Positions 63,548 through 64,000 of a stretch of 64,000 bases of DNA are shown piece by piece (the stretch's first letter is position 1; the number at the start of each line of letters is the position of its first letter). Made by a program: the position numbers and the translations under genes. The stretch lies in NCBI GenBank assembly GCA_016124665.1, contig WGNH01000027.1, forward strand, positions 1 to 64,000, given 5' to 3'. The notes beneath the pieces are model-generated. The model saw only the letters and a program-made list of their open reading frames with translations. It did not search any database and was not told where the DNA came from. This stretch comes from Alphaproteobacteria bacterium (GTDB taxonomy: Bacteria; Pseudomonadota; Alphaproteobacteria; Caulobacterales; Maricaulaceae).

Positions 63548-64000
63548 GGCAAGCGCTCCAGTTCGGCCTGCAGCATGGCTCTCAATTCACGGGCCTGCAT
63601 GGCCGCTTCCGTGTAGGTGTTTTCATTGTGACGTTGCCAGAACTCGACGGTCGGCAGCCATGCGATCATCTCCGTCCGCTGCGAGATCTCCGCGAGCGCG
63701 GCCTCCACATCCGCCGGCGTATAATACTCCGTCGCAGCCGGTTCCGATTGCAGGCGCTCCTGTGCGGGCGTCAGCACCCCGGCGCGCAGCGTCATGTATC
63801 GGGTCTGCACATGGGCGCGAAGATAGTCCCATTGGGATTTGTTTTCGAGGTCCTGATAATAGGCGGCAATTTGTGACCGTATTCCCTCTTTGCGGATAAG
63901 GCCGATATGCCCGCGATTGATCATCTCGTCATAGGCAATGCGATCGATATTGGGCGTGTAGGTATAGGCGGCGGTAATGATACCGCGGAGAAATGTGTCC
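63544..64000 (-). CDS. Tandem-array membrane protein, copy 1, 5' end outside the window
   Basis: An open frame runs from the window edge to the stop at 63544, giving 152 visible residues. It contains RIAYDEMINRGHIGLIRKEG, which aligns with the TYEELVATGTINLI and TIYDGMESSGRIALI segments of copies 4 and 2, then IAAYYQDLENKSQWDYLRAH. The N-terminal membrane module is predicted beyond position 64000. It is translationally coupled to copy 2. Confidence 0.75.
   Translation of the reverse strand, partial: DTFLRGIITAAYTYTPNIDRIAYDEMINRGHIGLIRKEGIRSQIAAYYQDLENKSQWDYLRAHVQTRYMTLRAGVLTPAQERLQSEPAATEYYTPADVEAALAEISQRTEMIAWLPTVEFWQRHNENTYTEAAMQARELRAMLQAELERLP

Overview
The window looks like chromosome of a GC-rich marine-type alphaproteobacterium, probably close to Hyphomonadaceae/Maricaulaceae. 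This is inferred from gene order (DUF4164-zapA-6S RNA-5-FCL-ymdB; ruvCAB followed by ybgC-tolQRAB-pal-cpoB-tilS-ftsH), from the GC-rich mosaic repeats at the left end, and from protein flavour. No 16S rRNA or tRNA is present to test it.

Layout. 1-2350: repeat-rich spacer, then a monocistronic, apparently highly expressed secreted protein with its own promoter and a very strong terminator. 2469-7808: an isolated gspE-gspF pair coupled to a sulfotransferase and an exostosin/sulfotransferase fusion. 7882-23721: a long, mostly minus-strand surface-polysaccharide region. It holds an ABC exporter (Wzm/Wzt or KpsM/KpsT type), FkbM methyltransferase, exostosin, sulfotransferase, two coiled-coil proteins, an AT-rich gtrII-gtrB-gtrA glucosylation cassette and three GT2 enzymes, one fused to a DUF115-like domain. 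23919-29350: plus-strand sugar-precursor genes (glmM, a small membrane protein, a UDP-glucuronate 4-epimerase-like enzyme, an AGE-family isomerase, manC).

29410-40043 is core housekeeping: DUF4164, zapA, a probable 6S RNA, 5-FCL, a YmdB-type phosphodiesterase, transaldolase, yebC, a PP2C-like phosphatase and tkt. A hipBA toxin-antitoxin operon with three evenly spaced palindromic operators is wedged into it. 40279-41989 carries three paralogous Tat-exported proteins made almost entirely of DSDTG-type repeats, with Fur-box-like palindromes upstream; this is the least explained part of the window. 42286-55610 is the ruv-tol-pal-tilS-ftsH block, with a secreted metallo-beta-lactamase-fold protein inserted between ruvA and ruvB and a divergent orphan histidine kinase. 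55683-61147 holds a lectin-like secreted protein, an AraC regulator, folP and an ArnT-like/GT2 pair. 61231-64000 is a tandem array of four translationally coupled paralogous membrane proteins; the last is cut by the window edge.

Together the left 29 kb supplies precursors, transferases, decorations (sulfate, methyl, glucosyl) and an exporter for a cell-surface glycan. The right half is envelope integrity (Tol-Pal, FtsH) plus accessory exported proteins. Start codons were moved inward from the longest reading frame wherever a Shine-Dalgarno site, a family alignment or an overlap argued for it; these cases are noted per gene.
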